The notes under the pieces are model-generated. The model was given only the letters and a program-made list of their open reading frames with translations, was not told the origin of the DNA and did not search any database. A DNA stretch of 64,000 nucleotides. It comes from Gamsiella multidivaricata. Its lineage: Eukaryota; Mortierellomycota; Mortierellomycetes; Mortierellales; Mortierellaceae. Each line of letters starts with the position of its first letter. The first letter of the stretch is position 1. The translations under genes were made by a program, and so were the position numbers. Below, piece by piece: positions 49,001 to 61,354 of this stretch. The stretch is taken from contig NW_026251716.1 of assembly GCF_025024155.1 (NCBI RefSeq), positions 186,001 to 250,000 on the forward strand, written 5' to 3'.

Positions 49001-50389
49001 AATATTTGCCCGAGTATAGCGAAACTACAACTTACAAACACAAGGCGGTTTGCATCGGGAGTCCATACGATATTTGTGATTCCTCCGTTCTTGTGTTTGT
49101 GTCTACAATATGGAGATGCATTATGATGAGATCCACGTTTTCAATGCTCCATACGTTCCTTTGCGCCCAAGTTAAGCAGGTATGAGTACTTGCATGAGTA
49201 ATGGGCTCTCCTTCTCCTTGTACTGCCAAACCCAAAGCTCGGCATTTGTTGAGGAGGCAGCTAGGAACTTTCCGTTCGGTGACCATGCGAGGCATCTGAC
49301 AGGCTGGAGTATAATCAACTATGTTAGTTGCCCTGTCTATGCTTGATGCTATATGCCGATCTTTCATAATAATTCTTGCTTACGTTTGAGGATCCAGTTC
49401 TGTATGTAAATGACTTTTTCCATGTGTGTCTGTGGTGTGCAGTAATATCTTTGTCTTTGCCAATGACGAAAAACTCGTTGGACGGGTGCCATGCAACTGG
49501 AATCTTCGTTGTTGAGTCTGCTGTAGTTGGAGGGACGATGTTGATGATCTCAAGAGGATCCGTATTCTTTGTCTTCAGAGCCCAAACGATCACTGTGCCA
49601 TCACAGCTCGATGACAGCAAGAATTCTCCCAGGGGGTCAAAGGATAGAGAATTAATAGCTTTCTTGTGGCCCTTGAATGACCAGCATTTTTCCGGATCCT
49701 CCAGGTTAATAATGTTGATCTCTGTCGCCCTAAAGATCCAAATCGAGGCGTTAAACTTCCTGAAGCGCCTCCACAGTTCAGTCCAGATGCGAAAGACATG
49801 TAGAATCCCTTACTCTGTTCCCACAGCCAACAGATTCTCGTCGGGTGATATGGCGAGGCATCGGACCCCAAGCTCGTATCGAACTATGACTCCCACGAAC
49901 ATCTTGTCCTCAATGCTATATTGTCGAAGAACACCGTCGCTGGACCCTGTGAAAATGTGGCTTTGCTAAAGAGAAAGGGGAGTTAACGTCTGATCCATTG
50001 TCCATACGCTCCGATAATGTATCCTTGCAAGGATATCCAAAGATTCCATGAATCGCAGTCGTATATAATGCATGTCGACTTCGCCTTACGGTAGCAACGA
50101 GACAGTTCGCGGGTTCCTGAAGCTCTATTTTATCAGCGCTTAGGATGGATTTGTCTCCCTTCTGCGGAAATAGATGCATATCGAACTCTTCAGAGGAGGA
50201 TGTTACTATATGGCTATGATGAACGAGAGCATATAAGAGAAGAGTAGGCAAGAACGTTGAGCAAGTCTCGCCGCGTCAAGTTGCTGCATACAATCGCAAC
50301 ATCGCGAGAGTTACGGACCTTCCATCGGGAGTGTAAGCCAACCCGGACACCTCGCTAGAGTGTGCCCATCTCGATGTCACTTTAGTCAT
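46039..50389 (-). CDS. CTF4: CTF4/AND-1 (WDHD1, Mcl1) replisome adaptor
   Basis: 1052 residues from 14 exons on the complement: 50319-50389, 50090-50213, 49814-49965, 49384-49729, 49194-49303, 49036-49102, 48798-48939, 48519-48713, 48306-48440, 48089-48220, 47826-47996, 47428-47726, 47108-47341, 46039-47019. It trimerises and couples the CMG helicase to DNA polymerase alpha. An N-terminal WD40 propeller (SCDGTVIVW, TGSSDGVLRQY, AWHPSNEFFV) occupies about residues 1-330. The SepB-type middle propeller (YLAFNLLGLI, VAHRGFHFTDNSHYSMAC) follows at about 400-700, then a helical region (KIAHHHNLHSLMERM) and a charged tail with QKTLNMF near 947. Intron 5 must be GC-AG (GCAAGT donor at 49193) to keep the frame. 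The HMG box of animal AND-1 is absent, as usual in fungi. Confidence 0.92.
49103..49193 (-). other. GC-AG intron in CTF4
   Basis: Donor CAT|GCAAGT and acceptor TTGTAG on the complement. The nearby GT (gtactc, 49189) leaves the following WD40 exon (HKHKNGGITNIVW) out of frame, whereas GC splicing restores it and makes the whole CDS a multiple of three. Confidence 0.75.
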
Positions 50390-50584
50390 GGTTCCTGGTC
50401 GTTACAGTGGACTCGAAGGATGATGAAGTGTGGGTTGTAGAAATTGTCGCACGGTAACAGAAAACAGTTCAGGCACACGCTACCTTTAAATTTGTTTATT
50501 ATTTTTACAGTGTACAGTCACTCGCGTTTTAAAACGCGTAAACGCGTCGCTAGGCAAGGAAGTGAAAGCATTCGAAGCAAAATC

Positions 50585-53500
50585 TCAGGAAGTGGTCCTA
50601 CCCTCTCTCCGCACCACAGGGATATCTAGTTGTTCTTTCATCGAACCAAACTCAACCAGAATCACAATTTGGTCCGTGCCTGCCCATGCTATCCTCGTAT
50701 TTGGTGGACTATATCGGATGCCAGACAAGGCCAGGTTGAGCTGTGCCATGGTGACTGCATGCCCTAAATCCAGCTGGATCTTGTGCATACCTGCCCCTGA
50801 CGCATCCGTGGAAATGGACCCCTCCTTGACCGAAATCGATATGGACGCCTTCCTCAAGACCAACTCTTCGCTAGAGGACTGAGCTCCACGGACGAACACT
50901 GCATCAACGCCTATGAAAGCGCCCGGCACCTTGGCCAGCAAGGAGTCCTTAAGCGCCGCAGCGGTAAGAGTCGGCGATACGTGATAGTACAGCGTCTTCG
51001 GGCCTTGAAGCCTGGGACTACTGAATCTGTGACCTAATGCAGCAGACGAGAGACCCAAACCCCAGATCTTCCGCGCTGTAGCGACGACACTGTCCTCCTC
51101 GATTTCCTTGCGGCTTGTGACCTTGCCATAAAGATGAAGGCCAATACCACGCTCCTCTAGCTGGTGAATCTTTTCCTCTGCTTTGTCTGTTTTCTCCAGG
51201 GCGGTCGAAACTTCCTTCCAGCTGTAGGGGTAGAGAGCCGCTCGAGGCAACACGTGTAGTCCATTCTTCTCCAATGAAGTCCTATGCGTCTTGACATACG
51301 TCGTAAATGCCTTTGGACCACCACAGTTGAAGCAATCGGAGTCATAGTTCGTTGCTGTGAAAACATTATTGGCAATGTGTTTGAACATGGCTCGACCACG
51401 CCTGAAGCGCATCACTCCGTTCGCCAAATATGTGTTTTTCTCGTCCAAAGTCCATGCAAGGTCGCTTTCGGTGTCGGACACATCGGAACCAATGAACTCT
51501 GTAATGCCATCTCCAGGAGCCCGTAACCAAAGCGCATCCATGTCCATGTAAAGCCCACCGTACTTGTAGATGGCCACCAGGCGAAGATAATCCGCAAGAT
51601 GGACTGGGAAATACGGCCCCTTTTGCGACCATTCGTCCCACCTCTGTAGCCATCCCTGTGTCTCGGGACCAAAGAACCATTCACGATGAAGAAGCAGTTC
51701 CTTGGAGAAGGCCATGATGTGAATCTGGTAACCCTGCCGGGTATAGTCTGCAAAGAAGGTAGCGGGCAGGGTATTGGATAGAATGATAAGAACGGCGCTG
51801 GGATTGTGGACCAAGAGGGATTCAATAGCCTGGTAATGGCGTGCTTGCCACGTTGTCGCTGGATCTGTCGTCCATATAGCCCAATGCAAACGAGCCCATC
51901 CCTCGTTATCGGAGAAAATACTGCTCTTGTCGCTCACGATGCCAGGGATGATCCACTTGGGGTTTTTGCCGAGGGATGGCATGGCGTCCTTGATGTCCAC
52001 AGTCAGCCCTTCCTCGAGTTCTCCTCCTGTCTTCATAATTATGACCCCTTGAACACTGTCGCAGTCCAGCCCGAGATCCTTCCAGTGTCTCTCACGATTA
52101 TAGCACGAGTAGCATAGTGCACAACGGTCTTGTCGGAAGCCGGTGCAAAGGGGTTTGTTGGCAACAACATTCCGATACATTTCCTGCATAGGTTCCAGGC
52201 GCTTGGATACATCTCCAACGTGTTTAGCGATCATATCATTCTCGCATACGTCCCACTGTTGAATTCTTCGGTCATGAACTGGCTCGATATTGAAGGCGTG
52301 CAGCCAGAGCCCAATATTTTGATCCTCGTGTCTTGTGAATATCCGTGGCCCTGGGTACGTCAGCAGTGTAACAATGTCGCGCGAGAGGACATAGAAGGTA
52401 TGAGCAACAAACGGCGGAAGGATCCCTGCGACATCCATGTTTTTGACTTTTGTCTCCGAGTTCGCAATTGGCTCCATGTTCCTAGTCATGTTCATTAACA
52501 CAGCATGATAGGCATTAACAAATCTGTCTTTTTCATGAAGTAATCGCTGAACGGAGTCGAGAATAGTGAATTGCACTAACCTGAATGCTAGCCCGCGCCA
52601 GTAGTAATGTGATGGCCCTTGTACCATGAGTTCTTCAGCAACAGTATCCCACCTGACAAAGACATCGTCATCAGTTTTACAGAGAAAATCGAACTTGAAC
52701 CTATTGCTCCACTCCAATGCTTTGAAAAGCTTGAAGCCGCGATTCTCCTGTGTATCGGACACGGGTAACAGCAAAAGATCATCGTGCTTGCGGATCTCAG
52801 CACTGATCTTTGCGCCCATGGCGTTCCTTGTGTGGCTGCTTGGTGCTTCACCCAAGACAAATTTGTAGGTGTAGGCAAATTTTGATGAAGACGGTGGCGT
52901 CAGCTTCAGAGTTGTCTCTCTGATCTCGCGGCGCCTCTGGAATGCCTTGGGGGACCACGATGAGAGGATGATGATTAGCACTTGGACCTGTGCAACTCCA
53001 ATGATCAGCTTGGCATCGCTCGTGGCGGAGATACTTGTGGCTCCTCCGGTAGCGATTGCTTCTGCTGTTGATGGACGCATGTTGTTCTGGTGTAAGAGCA
53101 TGACCATCGTGATAAATGAGACGATTCCGCCTGGGATCAAGACCGTCCTATAAATCAATGACCTCGAGTCTCGCCTGGGCTTCTCCTTGACCTCCACCTT
53201 ATAGTGTCCCTTGACCCTGAAATGAGCAATCTGAATGACTTGAATAACGGCAAGAATGGCGCAAACAACCATCCAGGGCCAAATGGGCTCATCCGCACCA
53301 AAGTAACTGACAAAGAACAAGACTGAAAACCAGTAAAATGTCCCAAGAGTGAAGAGCCGGATCATAGCTGGCCGGGGTTCGTAGTGAATGAACCATCGGC
53401 GGATCAGACTGTTGGTCAGCCAAAACGTCCACAGGCCACTCAATAAACACTAATTATCAGGCAATTGGCGGACGATTAATTTCGAGATATCGTTATTCAT

Positions 53501-53873
53501 TGGAATTACACGGTGGCTGGTAAATCCAAATGCATGTAAAGAACATGTACTCACCCAGAGAACGCCAACGTAGTTGTCGAGAGCAGAGCTCATCATTGGG
53601 TCGATGGCTCGTGCATATCGATTATCGACGCTGTGGGCCTGGACCAAATGATTATATACACCCCAGACGGCCGGGAAGAGGCAGAGAACCCGGAGAGCCT
53701 TACTCAAATGCAAATACTGGACCGGCACATCCTGGATATAGTACATGGGCTGATTGAGCTGTGTCGATAAGCGAAGAATCTGCCAGTTAGTTTCTCTGAT
53801 TTCAACAGAAGATAGCAACAATCCACATGCAGCAATAAGTAGAGAAAGGGCAGTTTCTCTTTACCGGCGGCAT
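50585..53873 (-). CDS. Fused membrane glycosyltransferase: Eos1-like domain + GT31 + GT32 + beta-sandwich-like C terminus
   Basis: 999 residues from four exons, complement 53865-53873, 53555-53779, 52581-53449, 50585-52481. Residues ~15-210 hold about five hydrophobic spans; LWCLLSGLWTFWL plus IRRWFIHYEPRPAMIRLF resembles the fungal N-glycosylation protein Eos1 as I recall it. A GT31 (beta-1,3-galactosyltransferase-type) domain follows: RREIRETT (~251) after a further hydrophobic segment, KTDDDVF (~336-342) as metal site, and HEDQNIGLWL. A GT32 domain has GGLYMDMDALWL, with DXD at D681/D683, and NGVMRFRRG. The last ~130 residues (VDAVFVRGA, AQLNLALSGIRYSPP) resemble cadherin-like beta-sandwich repeats. 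Substrate unknown; likely a Golgi/ER enzyme with two catalytic centres. The 52482-52580 intron is a multiple of three. The 9-nt first exon is the weakest part; M15 is the alternative start. Confidence 0.85.
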
Positions 53874-54224
53874 ATTTATGCGTTCTCGCTCAAAGGTGTG
53901 GTTCCAGTGAATGACCTAGAACACTAGGACAAGCGCGCGTCCGAGATGAGAGTGTGCTAGGAGATGAGAAAGGACCTTGATCAAGCGACGAGTGATGAGG
54001 ATTTAGTAGGTGAGAAACCGGCAAATGGCTCAATTGATCACGTGGAGTCAATGGTTCCGTGGCACAGCTTTGGCGTTCTGGGTATCTTGTCGTTTTGTCC
54101 GTGGCCAGCAAAATTCAAATAAAAAGCGTTTATCTTTTTTTATCTTTCTTTCTTCTCCATCGCCTTTCAGCCCCTTTTCTTCTCTCCCTCTCCATCCTTC
54201 ACATACCCGCCTTCGTCCTTCATC
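53874..54224. promoter_or_regulatory. Divergent promoter of the fused glycosyltransferase and the asparaginase
   Basis: 351 bp between the two start codons. The asparaginase side has a C/T-rich leader (about 54133-54222). No TATA box or named site is clear. Confidence 0.45.
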
Positions 54225-56028
54225 ATGCTCAACGTGCCGCTCTCCGATAGTCTTGACACGATCGCATTCGAAAATGCCGCCGTCGACTATCAGCTCTCAC
54301 AGTTTATCGACGAGATGCTGCCCTGTGGTATGCACACTTTTCAGATTCAATGTTACGGCCTAGACAGAGAGACTGGACCCAAAAATAACAATAACCAACC
54401 CTGTGCACGCGCCCTTTACCTGCCCCTGCATATCAGAGGTCTCGCGAGTCCTTATTATCTATACCGGTGGTACGATCGGAATGAGCAACACCAAGCAGCA
54501 CGGATACGTCCCCGTGCCAAACTTCCTCGCAGATACCCTCTCGCAGCAATCGCGGTTTCATGACCTGCCCTCGCTCAACGACGTCTTTGGAAGACTCTCG
54601 CGAACCAATTCCGGTGTCAACCTGGAGTCGCTGCCCAACACGAACCTGGGAAAGCATCTGGACCCAGCCATGAATGGCCTTCTCAGTCACCACACCATCC
54701 CACCAGAATACGCAACGACCAACGGCACCGCAGCAGGGGCAACCCTACCACCCAATACCCCTGTCAACAAGATTCGACTCCCCTGTTTTTCTCACCTGCC
54801 TAACAGACAGGGCAAGATTCCGTCGCTCATCACCCCACCCTCGCTCTACGGCAAGCGAATCCGATACTCCATTCTGGAATATGATCCTCTGCTGGACTCG
54901 TGCAACATGACCATGACCGACTGGGTCCGAATCGCGACGGACATTGAGGCTAATTATGAGCTATATGACGCATTTATTGTTTTGCACGGCACTGACACTA
55001 TGGCCTATACAGCCAGTGCACTGAGCTTTATGCTAGAGGACCTTGGGTGAGTGAAATGAGCCAATTCTGGCTAACATGACTTGCCAAATACCCCAATTCC
55101 TGTAAGGATGCTGCATTTTTATGTATCTTTCTTTTTTTGGTTCATTCTCAGCAACTGTCTTGTGTGGTCGCTGTCTGCGGATTTGTTTGTTCGATGTCCG
55201 TGTGTGGACATGTCCTTCTTTGGTTTACCCCATCATTGAGCCTTCTTTTTTCACACGGGGTTTATATTCCACGCGGTATGTGAAATTAATTCTTCGTTAC
55301 TTTCCCCGCCTTTGTGCAACGATGCCCGCCATCTCGCAGTAAGACTGTCATCATCACTGGTTCTCAAGTACCCATCACCGAGGTCAGGAATGATGCCATC
55401 GATAATCTTCTGGGCGCGCTGACGATCGCTGGCCACTTTGTCATCCCTGAGGTGTGCTTGTACTTCAGTAACAAGCTGTTCAGGGGCAACCGGTCCTCAA
55501 AGATGGACGCCATCGACTTCAATGCCTTTGACAGCCCCAATCTCCCCCCTTTAGTCAAGGTTGGCATCAACATTGGTAAGTGCTCTTTCTCGTATGCCCG
55601 CCATTGATTCTCTATCCATCAAATGTTCATGTAACTGACTCGTTGATCGTCTTGTCAGATGTCGACTGGTCCGAAGTCATTCGCCCCACCTCTCTCTCCC
55701 GGTTTCGAGCCCACAAATCCATGAACCCTAACGTGGCCAGTCTACGGCTCTTCCCAGGAATCACGGACTCGACCATAAAGACCTTTCTGGCCCCATCAAT
55801 CCAGGGAATTGTTCTTGAAACGTACGGAGCCGGAAATGCCCCGTCTACCCGAGCAGATCTGGTGGCTGCCCTAAAGGAGGCATGCGACCGCGGCGTCGTT
55901 ATTGTCAACTGTACACAATGTAAGGTGAACCGCGTGTAGTATCCTTCCGAAGGGGAAATGGCAGGCTGTTTCACATACGACTTACATCATGATTGATTTG
56001 ATTGATTGATTGTTGTTGTTTTTTGTTT

Positions 56029-56062
<34 letters not shown>

Positions 56063-57346
56063 CGAATCGACATAGGTAAGCGTGGATTGGTAACGGACTC
56101 TTACCAGACAGGCAAAGTTCTTTATAACGCAGGAGTCATCCCAGGAAACGACATGACACCAGAGTGCGCACTCACAAAGCTGTCATATCTTCTCGGGCAT
56201 GATTTGCCTATTCCTGTGGTGCGCGAGATGATGACCAAGAACCTGCGCGGGGAGCTGACAGCGATTCAGCCTCGAACACGCTTCAGTTACATCAACCGCA
56301 CCCAGGCCATGCTCCAGCTCTTGTTCAGGGCAGCAACAAATGGAACGCTGACCAATGCACCCAAGACAGAAGGCAGAGTGGAGTTTTCAGCGAACCAGGC
56401 CCAGAAGCAGGCGACAACGGAGATCGTACAACAATTGGGGAAGACAAAGATTAAGGGAAACGAGCCCAAGAAGACGGCTTCGTTCACAATCAAGGGCCCA
56501 GAGTCGTCTTCAAACTCAGAGGCATCTTCGCCAGTAGGAAGTCCCACACCCGAAGTAACTTCTTCGTTCTCGAACCCAGACTTTGAGCTTGGAAGCGGTC
56601 TGTTAACATTGGAAGATCAGCGCTGGATCGAGCGTAGCCTGTACCCTCTGCTAATCTGCGGTGCTGCCGGAAGTGGCGATTTGGAGGGTCTGACAAAGCT
56701 CTGGGATGTTATGACGGATGGTCAGGGTCTCACCAAGGCGTCGCAGATCGTTGGGCCTGGAAAGCCGGACGATGCGACCACACCTGGATTAGTTGGCAGT
56801 GCTGTGATGGGTGGCGACGGTCTCGGTCTGAGTCATGGAGATTGGGAGGGTCGCTCACCACTGCATATTGCGTGTAGCGCTGGTCATTTGGACGTCGTTC
56901 GATTCTTACTGCGCCACGGTGCAACGATCCATGCGCGTGATCGCTTGAACCACACGCCTTTGTACGACGCTGTGACACGAAGCAGCAGTATGGAAGTTGT
57001 GAAGGTGCTCCGTGATACAGGAGCTCACTTTAACGATTCAGAGGTCTCGGACCTGGGATGGAAGCTGATGATTGCTGCCTCGGAGGGGGATTTGAATCGC
57101 GTATCGTTGATTGCTGGAGCAGGGTATGATCTAAACCGCGCACTTTTTGACCGCAGAACAGTGATGCACATCGTCGCAACTGAACATCGTCATGCGCTGA
57201 TGGAGTATCTGCTGGAGAACTACCCGGAAATTGATATTGACATTAAGGATCGATTGGGGCGGACATGTGTAGATGAAGCTGGCCACTGTGATGCATGCAG
57301 ATGTTTGTTTCTCGCCAAGAAGAACGGAGAACTGGTCAGCAAGTAA
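54225..57346 (+). CDS. Type I L-asparaginase with C-terminal ankyrin repeats (EC 3.5.1.1)
   Basis: 826 residues from five exons: 54225-54327, 54437-55046, 55340-55575, 55659-55919, 56076-57346. It hydrolyses asparagine to aspartate and ammonia; homologues of this layout (ASPG-like) can also have lysophospholipase activity. Catalytic motifs are present: YTGGTIGM (T47 in the flexible loop) and [10 protein letters not shown] (T220, D221), then [13 protein letters not shown] and [11 protein letters not shown]. An insertion of about 80 residues, rich in Asn/Pro/Thr, separates the first motif from the core. Ankyrin repeats cover about 660-805 ([38 protein letters not shown]). There is no signal peptide, so it is probably cytosolic. 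Intron 4 has 33 T before the acceptor. Convergent with the reductase, 207 bp apart. Confidence 0.94.
56030..56062. repeat. Poly-T homopolymer (33 nt) in asparaginase intron 4
   Basis: Lies 13 nt before the acceptor at 56075 and so probably acts as an extended polypyrimidine tract. Confidence 0.95.
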
Positions 57347-57553
57347 TAGCCCATAGCGTGCGTCAAGAAGAGTATTATTGGCGCCACCATTAGGGACTTT
57401 TTTTACTGATACCCTTCTCTCTTGAGCGATTCTTTGCAACAGACAGCTCATACAATATAATGCTATCGTGATAAAGCGTTGATGCGTTTATTTGCGGTGG
57501 GAATGACTGGTTATGGAATGAAAATGGAGAAAGCAAAGGCGAAATATGCACAA

Positions 57554-59339
57554 TCAGAGTCGAGCAGCAATCTCTGGTTTCTCTAGCCTCTCCCCTTCTT
57601 TCTTCTTCTGCTCCAAGGGCAGAACACTCTTCCAAGTTTTTACGGAAGAATCAATTACGATAGAACGATTGACTTTCTCTCTCAAAATAAAGGCGTGCAC
57701 ACCCGCATTGTAATCCTCCATGTATCGATGCCAGTCCATACCCCTCCTCAGTCCACTCTTGAGCTCTGCGGGCGCTGCGTCATCCAGGGCCAGGGTATTG
57801 ACCACATCGAAGAACCACTCGTTCAGAGCAAAGGTCTTAAAAGTCATAGGTACAGCCATGGCCTTGGAGATGCGGACCTTCAGTCTCTTGCCGTCCTTAT
57901 GTTGTGCAAGGGTGCGGATCTGTTCTCCAAAGCGGCTGTCGAAGCGTCGCTTGAACTCAGCAGGTTGATACATCTCAAACCGAATGTCATCCGAGATGCG
58001 GCGGCGGGGCTTCTCAACTGCGCTCCAGTATTTGACCAGGTAGATGCCAAAGAGACCCCAGGTTATGGGGTTGATGCAGCTGGTGCCAACGTGGTAAATA
58101 GGTGGCGTGGTCAATGTGCTGTCCGCGGTCGTAGCAGCAAGGAGAATTACTTTGGAAACAATGTCAACAGGAATAAGATCTGTCCTGGCGGCCTATCGGG
58201 TAGAGGAAGCACAGGAGAATAGTCAGCAAATATTCCCGTATGCAAGTATTCACTGAATAAAGTCGAGGGTAGCTCACCTGGGACCCTATCCACTCCTGCA
58301 CTTGGCCAAGTGCACAGGATACGACAGCCTTGTTGGCAGCAGCAACACCCTCGACCCATCCAGGCACGGGCTCCTTCTGGGCCGCTGTGACAATTGAAGG
58401 ACGGACAATGACGATGGGCAAGCCCATACTCTTGTACCGCTTCTGGATCAAATGCTCTGTGAGGCTCTTCGAGAACGTGTAGGTGTTGGGGTAGGCCTTC
58501 AGGACTACGGACCGCTCGTAGTTACGAATCTCCTCGTACGACATCTTTGTCAACATCTCATAGATGGCCTCGGGTTCGCCAAAGGGGTGAGGGTAGATGG
58601 TTTCATCGATATGGGCGCCAATCATGGGTGCATTTACATAGCAGGTTGAGATGTGGACGAATGCTGCGAGTCGCTTGGCATCCTTGGCGACATCAAACGT
58701 ACGGAAGGGTCCCTTTGTATTCATCTGGTCAAGAATAACAAACAAAATACGTATTAGTTTATATGTAAAGTTACGTACAATTGTTGACGGATGTAGCAGA
58801 ATATGAAAGAGCTGCGTCTTACCTCAAGGGCATTATTTAGGGGATCGTCGAAGCTGACTGAAGCTGCGCTGTTAATCACCACGGCTACATCCTCGCGAAT
58901 CATGGCCAGATCCTCGCCCGAGAGGCCCAACATGTTGATCGTGATGTCACCCTTGACAGGTACAATCTTCTTTACGATCCGGTCATGGAACTCTCGTGGG
59001 CTCGAGAACTGAGCCTTTAGCGTGTCAAAGATGTGGCTACCAAATATATCGGTCTCGACACGGTCCTGCAGAGTCTTTGTGCCTGATATCCTAACCAACA
59101 AGTACACCCTGGTAGTAGAATAATTTAGAATGATTATTAAAAAAAGATGTTCTTTGGAGAGAAGGCATAGACAACATTTCAAAGATGCCTTACTTCGTGA
59201 TCTGAGGGAATGAACGTAGCAACTTTTCAAGAATGGTCTTGCCGACAAACCCGGTTGCTCCTGTCAGGAAGATGACATTGTTTTCGGTATAGAACTCCCT
59301 GGCCTTGGTGGGCCCGAACTTGTAGCGATGATGCGACAT
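57554..59339 (-). CDS. Fatty acyl-CoA reductase (alcohol-forming; NAD-binding-4 plus Sterile domain)
   Basis: 505 residues from four exons, complement 59194-59339, 58823-59108, 58278-58724, 57554-58192. It reduces long-chain acyl-CoA to fatty alcohol with NADPH, giving wax-ester or ether-lipid precursors. N-terminal Rossmann fold with TGATGFVG (residues 26-33), LLVR, the SDR-like active site YTFSK (Y226, K230) and VRPSIVTAA; the C-terminal Sterile-type domain contains DWHRYMEDYNAGVHAFIL. Length matches the family (about 500-530). Start at the only upstream ATG, giving MSHHRYKFGP directly before the nucleotide fold. The gene is divergent from the P450 2 kb away. Confidence 0.93.
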
Positions 59340-61354
59340 GGCTTGTTTGAATGCAGGCAGTCGAGTAGGATAGAGTAGAGGGACGTTTTTTTTTTTGTAA
59401 TGGTGATGTTCTTTTGCCTATGGACTAGGTTACAGGTGAAGAAATGTGCGCGTGGGGTTTAGCGAATGGTACGGCAAGAAAAAACAGCTATACGTGTCCC
59501 TGGGTGAAGTTTTTGCCTTACATGCGGTTCCTGGGTTAGCGTATTCGGACTATAACTTTAATGTAGAATGAATTAGATGAAATTAAGGGAGGGAAAACAA
59601 AGGGGGAGGGGGAATATGAGCATACAGCAGCTGTGGCACAGTATCAAAGAGAATTTTGGTAATGAGTGGTGTTCGTTTGCAATGGGGACGAGGGGATTGC
59701 ATACCCTTTTATTAGTTTTTTGTAGGCTATGGCTATTAAAGTATATCATTGTGCTCGCCAGGCCTCTGTTGTGGTGCAGCACGCCAATACACATCTTTCA
59801 ATTCTTTTTTTTTGGTTTGATAAAAACATGAGCACCCGTCTGATCCCAAGTCTCAGAGGCATCCATGTCCATGCAACCAAATGGTCAAGGTCGCCATGCT
59901 CGCGCCTTCCTTTGCTGCAGTGTTTGCGGACATACATAACAAGATCAAGAGGAGCTGCCAGAATGGAATCATTACCCTGCTAAGTGGGAAATACCATGTG
60001 CTGCTATCTCGCGCTCTTTAGATCGCTCGATGTACATGAGTGCAGGCAGATACTGCTCCAATGTCAGTATATTTAGTATTCCGATCAGTACGCGAGCCGA
60101 CCAGACCACACACCGCTGAGACAAGGCTGCGGATGAACATGGCAGGGGCATTTCAAGGTGACTAGCTGCGCTGTTAATGGTAATGTGCAGCTAGCGGATG
60201 GGTCTAAGGTTTTTTATGAGTTGTTGCCGACTATAGAATGGCAGCGCTAGTCATCCATTACGTCTGCCACTTACAGGCACGGAGCGCTCCGTCCATCCCG
60301 CGTGGGCGTGGGCGATGGCGAGATCCTTCAGCCAACCAGAACAGTGCCTTATTAACATACATTGTTTAATTAGGCGTCTCAGTAAAGAAATGAGCTGAGG
60401 TATACGTTTGTGATAGTGGTTTTATTAGGAGCATTTTGCCATACACGCGTTTTATTTTTTTATAATTTCGCAAGAATGTTTACTGTACATGGATGAAGTA
60501 TCTTCGATTCAGTCGATTCAATCGGCTTCACATTAATGAGATAAGTTAACAATTGTATGCATTTCTTCTCAGGAACATGCAGTTAAAGTTCGCGCTATTT
60601 GAGTCTTTGAATTGAGATGTTCCGTGCTCAGTATTCTTAAATCCTTAAGCTTGAATACGTTAACCGGCGCTTTGGTTTCACTACGAGAATAAGGGAGAAT
60701 AAGCAAACGGTGGGTGTCATCATAAAGTACTGCAGAGCTGTAGAATGTTTCATTTCGTTTTGTTTGTCTGCTCTTTATAATCACATTTATTTCTTCCGCT
60801 CTCTTTCTCTCTCAAGGGACACCTATGGCGCGTTTGCACATGCGCCTGCCTCACGTCCTTGACCAGATCGAAGGTAAGCAGACCACTCAATTGCCTAACA
60901 CATTGATACCAAGAGATGAGTAATCCCAAGTGCATCCATCGAACTAATGCTTGATGAGGTCGGTGGTCATGTAGGCGCCGGTCGAACAACTCTGCACCTT
61001 TTATTCAGTACAACTAGCGCAACGGAACAAATGATTAACCTGCCTTGTCCGACTTGTATTTCGTCTTTCTTTATCCATTTGTGCTGCAGACCATCGCCGA
61101 TTTATCTTTTAATACGATCCCTATTGGGTTACCCACGCACTTTCTGCCTCTCTCACACATACTCTCCTTCTCATTTGACACAACTGACATACGCTACGTG
61201 AAGAGTTCGTCACAAAAGAGGACTTTCTTTCTCAAGAAAAGCGCGCATACGTTTTGTATTTGCTGTCATATATACTGCCTTTATCCCAACTTGTCCTACA
61301 AATCCGCTAGACATTTACCCTGCCCAACTACTCAGTTTTCGTACTCAACACACA
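59340..61354. other. 2 kb divergent intergenic region (reductase / P450)
   Basis: No supported gene. Short ORFs at 59577-59983 and 60750-60989 lack protein-like features. The P450 side carries a C/T-rich leader (about 61140-61350). Confidence 0.45.

Noticed and set aside
60750..60989. 79-codon minus ORF upstream of the P450
   Set aside because: No domain, no coding bias, and lies in the P450 leader region.
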